64,000 bases of DNA from contig CAZUUA010000004.1 in assembly GCA_964623635.1 (NCBI GenBank), positions 62,001 through 126,000 on the forward strand. Direction: 5' to 3'. The position numbers were made by a program, and so were the translations under genes. This document shows positions 61,025 through 64,000 of this stretch, in pieces; the stretch's first letter is position 1, and every line of letters starts with the position of its first letter. The stretch comes from UMGS1696 sp964623635 (lineage in GTDB: Bacteria > Bacillota > Clostridia > Oscillospirales > CAG-272). A model generated the notes under the pieces. That model saw only the letters and a program-made list of their open reading frames with translations, did not search any database and had not been told where the DNA came from.

Positions 61025-61540
61025 ATGCCGGAGCTTTGGGATATTTACGACAGGGACCGCAGACGCACCGGCCGCACCATCCAGCGTGGGCAGATCTTAG
61101 CCGACGGCGAATACCACCTGGTGGTACAGGTGTGGATACAGGGCTCGGATGGCAAATGGCTGATCTCCCGTCGTTCGCCAAACAAGCATATGCCGCTGCT
61201 TTGGGCACCCACCGGTGGCAGTGTGATCGCCGGAGAAGACAGTCTTACCGGTGCGCTGCGGGAAACGAAAGAGGAGCTGGGGATCACGCTGGAGCCTGTC
61301 AACGGAAAACTGTTTATCTCCGTGCGGCGAGAACGACCGGAATGGAAGTCCCCCGGCTTTCTGGATGTCTGGGTCTTTCGGCAGGACGTGGATATAGAAA
61401 CGGTCGTCCTGCAGGAAGGGGAGACCTGCGATGCCATGTGGACCGATGCGGAAGCGATTTTGCAGATGGTCGAAGAAAAAAGTTTCATTCCTATGGAACA
61501 ATATAGGTATTTGCATCGTCTATTCCTATGTTATCCATAG
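61025..61540 (+). CDS. NUDIX hydrolase
   Basis: 171 residues from MPELWDIYDRD at 61025, with GAGGTTGCC upstream; the earlier in-frame start at 60947 lies in the radical SAM gene. The NUDIX box is complete (GSVIAGEDSLTGALRETKEELGI, starting near residue 65). The N terminus and the ISRRSPNKHMPLLW segment match the isopentenyl-diphosphate isomerase-like/YfcD type. Hydrolyses a nucleoside diphosphate derivative; substrate unknown. Confidence 0.9.
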   Translation: MPELWDIYDRDRRRTGRTIQRGQILADGEYHLVVQVWIQGSDGKWLISRRSPNKHMPLLWAPTGGSVIAGEDSLTGALRETKEELGITLEPVNGKLFISVRRERPEWKSPGFLDVWVFRQDVDIETVVLQEGETCDAMWTDAEAILQMVEEKSFIPMEQYRYLHRLFLCYP

Positions 61541-61620
61541 GAATGTCCTGTTCGCTACGGAATAGGAGCGGTATTTTTGGGATACACTTATTTTAGCTTT
61601 TTACAAGGAGGAATCAATTT

Positions 61621-61884
61621 ATGAGATGCGCAATTGTACTGGATTCTATCGGGGACGTACAAAAGTTTTCTCAGCTGGCCCAGGAGGTCGATGTGGACGT
61701 TCGTCTGATCGGGAAGGACGAAAACGGAAACGACTGGGAGCTGTCTGCCAAGTCTACCCTTTGTGCCCTACTGCTGGGAGACCACATCCGCCACAAGCAC
61801 GCCAAGAACGTGGACTGGAACACCATCTACTGCGAATGCGAAAAGGACATTTCGTTCCTGATCCGTGACTATGTAAAGGAATAA
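61621..61884 (+). CDS. HPr-like small protein without the phospho-histidine
   Basis: 87 residues, preceded by AAGGAGG. The pattern LDSIGDVQKFSQLAQEVDVDVRLIG, then ELSAKSTLCALLLGD, matches the helix and the serine-containing loop (AKS) of the HPr fold. The position of HPr His15 is not a histidine, and the region carrying Ser46 is preserved. Clostridia carry several such HPr-like proteins of unknown role. The C-terminal 35 residues with several Cys and acidic residues (YCECEKD) extend beyond HPr. Fold assignment is tentative. Confidence 0.5.
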   Translation: MRCAIVLDSIGDVQKFSQLAQEVDVDVRLIGKDENGNDWELSAKSTLCALLLGDHIRHKHAKNVDWNTIYCECEKDISFLIRDYVKE

Positions 61885-61908
61885 AGTAAGCGTTGACTTA
61901 CAGCAAAA

Positions 61909-61963
61909 CAAAACGGCTCTTGCCTTCCGTATTTTCGAATGCAGAAGACAGGAGCCGTTTTTC
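61909..61963. terminator. Bidirectional terminator
   Basis: AAAACGGCTC pairs with GGAGCCGTTTT (one bulge) around a long loop between convergent genes. Confidence 0.75.
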
Positions 61964-61975
61964 GTTATGGGTACC

Positions 61976-63925
61976 TTAGAACGTAGGCTGCACATCGTTC
62001 AGGTACAGGGCATCGTACAGCACCAGATCCTGATCGTTGGACCATGGGTCATAGAATTCGCCGCGTTTACCGTCCAGTCGATAAGGGTACACATGGGCAG
62101 CGGCGCCTCGTCCATCGTCCCGGATCAGCGCCATGCAGTTGCGGATGCACTCCTCTGCCATGGACAGGTAGGTCTTGTCTCCGGTCAGGCGACTGTAGGC
62201 GATGTAGGCTCTGGCGGTCAGGCAGCTGAGATGGTGGGGCAGCGTATCCCCGAAGGTACGATTTTTCCCAAACCAATAGTCGTCCCAATAGCGAATAGCG
62301 ATCTCATGCAGATGGTAGCTGGGCTGGGTACCGGAGAACCGCTCCAGACAGGCCAGGTGACAGTGCACCGCATCGATGTAGTAGTCCCTGCGATCTTCAC
62401 ACAGCAGGCCCATTTCGGCAATGTGGGTGACGGCCGGGGTGACGATGGTCTGTTCGTAATTGACCTCGTGCTTGGGGTAGGCGGTGCCGTTGGCGATGAT
62501 GTTGTCCACGTGGGTATGGAACAGCGCCAGCACCCGTTCTCCCTCCGCTTCTCTGCCGGCCATCCGGAACGCACGCATAACTTTTCCAATCGCCAGACCG
62601 TTGGCATAGCACTTTTTGCCGCCGATGCTGTAGTAATTCTCTGCCAGCTTCACGATGTGGGACAGGTATGCCGGATCCTTGGTGACAAAGTACATTTCCG
62701 CAAACACCAGCATAACGCCTGGTGCGTTGTACAGCCGCAGCTGATCCCGGTTCTTGCCAATGGTGTTGAACACTTCCCCGGTCTCGGTGTCGTAGAATTC
62801 CCGCAGCACAAAATCGCTGTACAGCGCCATAGCCTGCCGCACCGCCGGATCGTCGTGGAGCTGCAAATATTTCAGCAGCAGAAGCGGTATATTCATCCGT
62901 TCCCGGCAGGCGTTGTGATCCGGGTTGGTATAGTCGAAATACATACTGTCGTAGTCGTTGTCGTACACCAGAAATGCACCGTACAGCGGACTTTCGGGAT
63001 CTCGGCACTGCTGATGCTCAATGAGAAAGCGCACCCGGCGTTCCAGTAGCGTATCAAAGGGAACCTTCACCAGCACCTCAGCCCACGTGGTCTGGCCGTT
63101 TGCGGTGACGATGAATTTGTATTCACCCACCTCAGTTGGCGTGTAGGTGAGCTTGTATGCACCGCCATCCCATGTGAGGGACAGGTTCTTTCCACAGCAT
63201 TGGACAGTCGGCTCCCCTTGGCAGATCACGGTCAGACGGATCGGCTCCCCGGCAAACACGGTATAATGCTCTGCCCGGATGTCGATGTACCGCTCGTATG
63301 CAAGGCATTTTTCCCGAAAGTCCGCTTTGCCTCTGTGGGGAAACAGCTCCCATTCCCAGGTATAGCTCTCGCCGCTTTTGAGAAAGAAGCTGGTGGGACA
63401 CAGAACAAAGATACCTCTGGTATTGCTCCGACAGCCGTTTTGCTCGTAGCAATCGAAGGCACCTCTCGTCAGAAACATTCCTACGTTTTCGTCCGAATCA
63501 CCCATGCGCAGGGCATTGATCCAGGTGGTATCGTGGCCACACCAGATGTGGGTATGGCACCGGCGCACCATGCATTCCTCGGCGTAGGTGTATCGATCCG
63601 AAAAGGGAAACTCAATGCCAAAATTGTCCCGGTTGATGCACAGCACCGTGGGGGACGTATTGGTCAGGGTGTACCGCTCCACGAAGTTCCCGTTATCGGC
63701 AAAATGGCGCCGGACCTGCACGGTTATGCTTTTGTCTTGGTACGTGCATTCAGCGTATTCTTCCGCTATGGTGCAGGACTGGCAGGTAAGCTCTCGTCCG
63801 TGGATCCGTCCCCAGGCACCGTCCTCGGCGCACCAGTTCATGGCGTGTGGATCGTTTTGCATTTGTATGGCTGTGATATATCCGGTACGCTCGTCTATGG
63901 TGATATGAAAATAGGCGTTTTGCAT
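61976..63925 (-). CDS. Unknown protein with a six-hairpin glycosidase-like C-terminal domain
   Basis: 649 residues from the ATG at 63925 (AGGAG site). The N-terminal third is beta-rich (ITIDERTGYITAIQM, HGRELTCQSC), like the supersandwich of glycan-active enzymes; a small Ig-like unit follows (about 205-285). The C-terminal 350 residues are helical with repeated aromatic and histidine patterns (DYTNPDHNACRERMNIPLLLLKYLQ, YGDTLPHHLSC-like, FYDPWSNDQDLVLYDALYL), as in (alpha/alpha)6-barrel glycosidases and uronyl hydrolases. No signal peptide. No family name can be given from sequence alone. Its own promoter is at the window edge. Confidence 0.55.
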   Translation of the reverse strand: MQNAYFHITIDERTGYITAIQMQNDPHAMNWCAEDGAWGRIHGRELTCQSCTIAEEYAECTYQDKSITVQVRRHFADNGNFVERYTLTNTSPTVLCINRDNFGIEFPFSDRYTYAEECMVRRCHTHIWCGHDTTWINALRMGDSDENVGMFLTRGAFDCYEQNGCRSNTRGIFVLCPTSFFLKSGESYTWEWELFPHRGKADFREKCLAYERYIDIRAEHYTVFAGEPIRLTVICQGEPTVQCCGKNLSLTWDGGAYKLTYTPTEVGEYKFIVTANGQTTWAEVLVKVPFDTLLERRVRFLIEHQQCRDPESPLYGAFLVYDNDYDSMYFDYTNPDHNACRERMNIPLLLLKYLQLHDDPAVRQAMALYSDFVLREFYDTETGEVFNTIGKNRDQLRLYNAPGVMLVFAEMYFVTKDPAYLSHIVKLAENYYSIGGKKCYANGLAIGKVMRAFRMAGREAEGERVLALFHTHVDNIIANGTAYPKHEVNYEQTIVTPAVTHIAEMGLLCEDRRDYYIDAVHCHLACLERFSGTQPSYHLHEIAIRYWDDYWFGKNRTFGDTLPHHLSCLTARAYIAYSRLTGDKTYLSMAEECIRNCMALIRDDGRGAAAHVYPYRLDGKRGEFYDPWSNDQDLVLYDALYLNDVQPTF

Positions 63926-63965
63926 ACTTCTGTTTCTCCTTTGTGTCAGGATCGTTTTCTTCTAC

Positions 63966-63994
63966 AGTATAGCACAATTCTTTTCTGTTGTAAA
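63966..63994 (-). promoter_or_regulatory. Sigma-A promoter of the glycosidase-like gene
   Basis: On the minus strand TTTACA (63994-63989), 17 bases, TATACT (63971-63966), 41 bases before the ATG. Confidence 0.7.
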
Positions 63995-64000
63995 GAGATT

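Noticed and set aside
1..64000. Phage, transposon, tRNA or rRNA genes
   Set aside because: No transposase, integrase, terminal repeats, tRNA-like cloverleaf or rRNA segment was recognised on reading both strands; a covariance-model scan would be needed to exclude small RNAs.

Overview
The window looks like chromosomal DNA of a Gram-positive anaerobic Firmicute, most likely a gut-type member of the Clostridia (Oscillospiraceae/Ruminococcaceae-like). Indicators are a type III glutamine synthetase, a sodium-pumping biotin decarboxylase, a glycyl radical enzyme with its activase, several Fe-S and radical-SAM proteins, spore-associated genes (YtfJ/GerW, CwlD-like, YpeB-like), RicT, ScpA/ScpB, and consensus sigma-A promoters (TTGACA-17-TATAAT). 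No phage, transposase, CRISPR array, rRNA or tRNA gene was recognised. The taxonomic placement is inference.

Layout. 0-7 kb: minus-strand cluster for a membrane sodium-pump decarboxylase (carboxyltransferase, gamma-like subunit, biotin carrier, beta pump subunit, OadA-type carboxyltransferase), then a degenerate response regulator and a radical-SAM/SPASM protein. 7-14.5 kb: amidohydrolase and GtrA-like protein; XpaC-like protein and sugar isomerase; a BlaI-type repressor paired with an unknown nuclease-like protein; a ROK-type repressor, mannose-6-phosphate isomerase and a frameshifted small membrane gene. 14.6-26 kb: long plus-strand housekeeping run (lon, engB, lysA, M50 protease, scpA, scpB, DUF2953, ytfJ, D,D-carboxypeptidase, pseudouridine synthase, GNAT-like, glycerate kinase). 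26-32 kb: FliB-like protein, glnN, then a sodium/solute symporter preceded by a tyrosine-codon leader peptide and a complete set of mutually exclusive hairpins. 32-39.4 kb: AraC regulator, glycyl radical enzyme, solute-binding lipoprotein, activase, metallo-beta-lactamase-fold protein, Gfo/Idh oxidoreductase. 39.5-49.5 kb: small lipoprotein, radA, cwlD-like amidase, unknown membrane protein, Fe-S aldo/keto reductase, a 1336-residue pseudokinase-PASTA-Ig surface protein and a YpeB-like protein. 49.5-64 kb: holB, ricT, ferredoxin, methyltransferase, rsmI, epimerase, sulfatase, nagA, metG, tatD, TatD-associated radical SAM, NUDIX, an HPr-like small protein and an unknown glycosidase-like protein.

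The most interesting items are: (1) a predicted tyrosine-responsive transcription attenuator (16-residue leader with seven consecutive Tyr codons, protector, antiterminator and terminator hairpins) controlling a sodium/solute symporter, which predicts an aromatic amino acid transporter; (2) a glycyl radical enzyme operon of unassigned substrate with a solute-binding lipoprotein between enzyme and activase; (3) a surface protein carrying only a dead kinase N-lobe in the cytoplasm with PASTA and bacterial Ig repeats outside; (4) a BlaI repressor paired not with a BlaR-type sensor but with a protein carrying a nuclease-like motif. All functions are read from sequence patterns without database searches.
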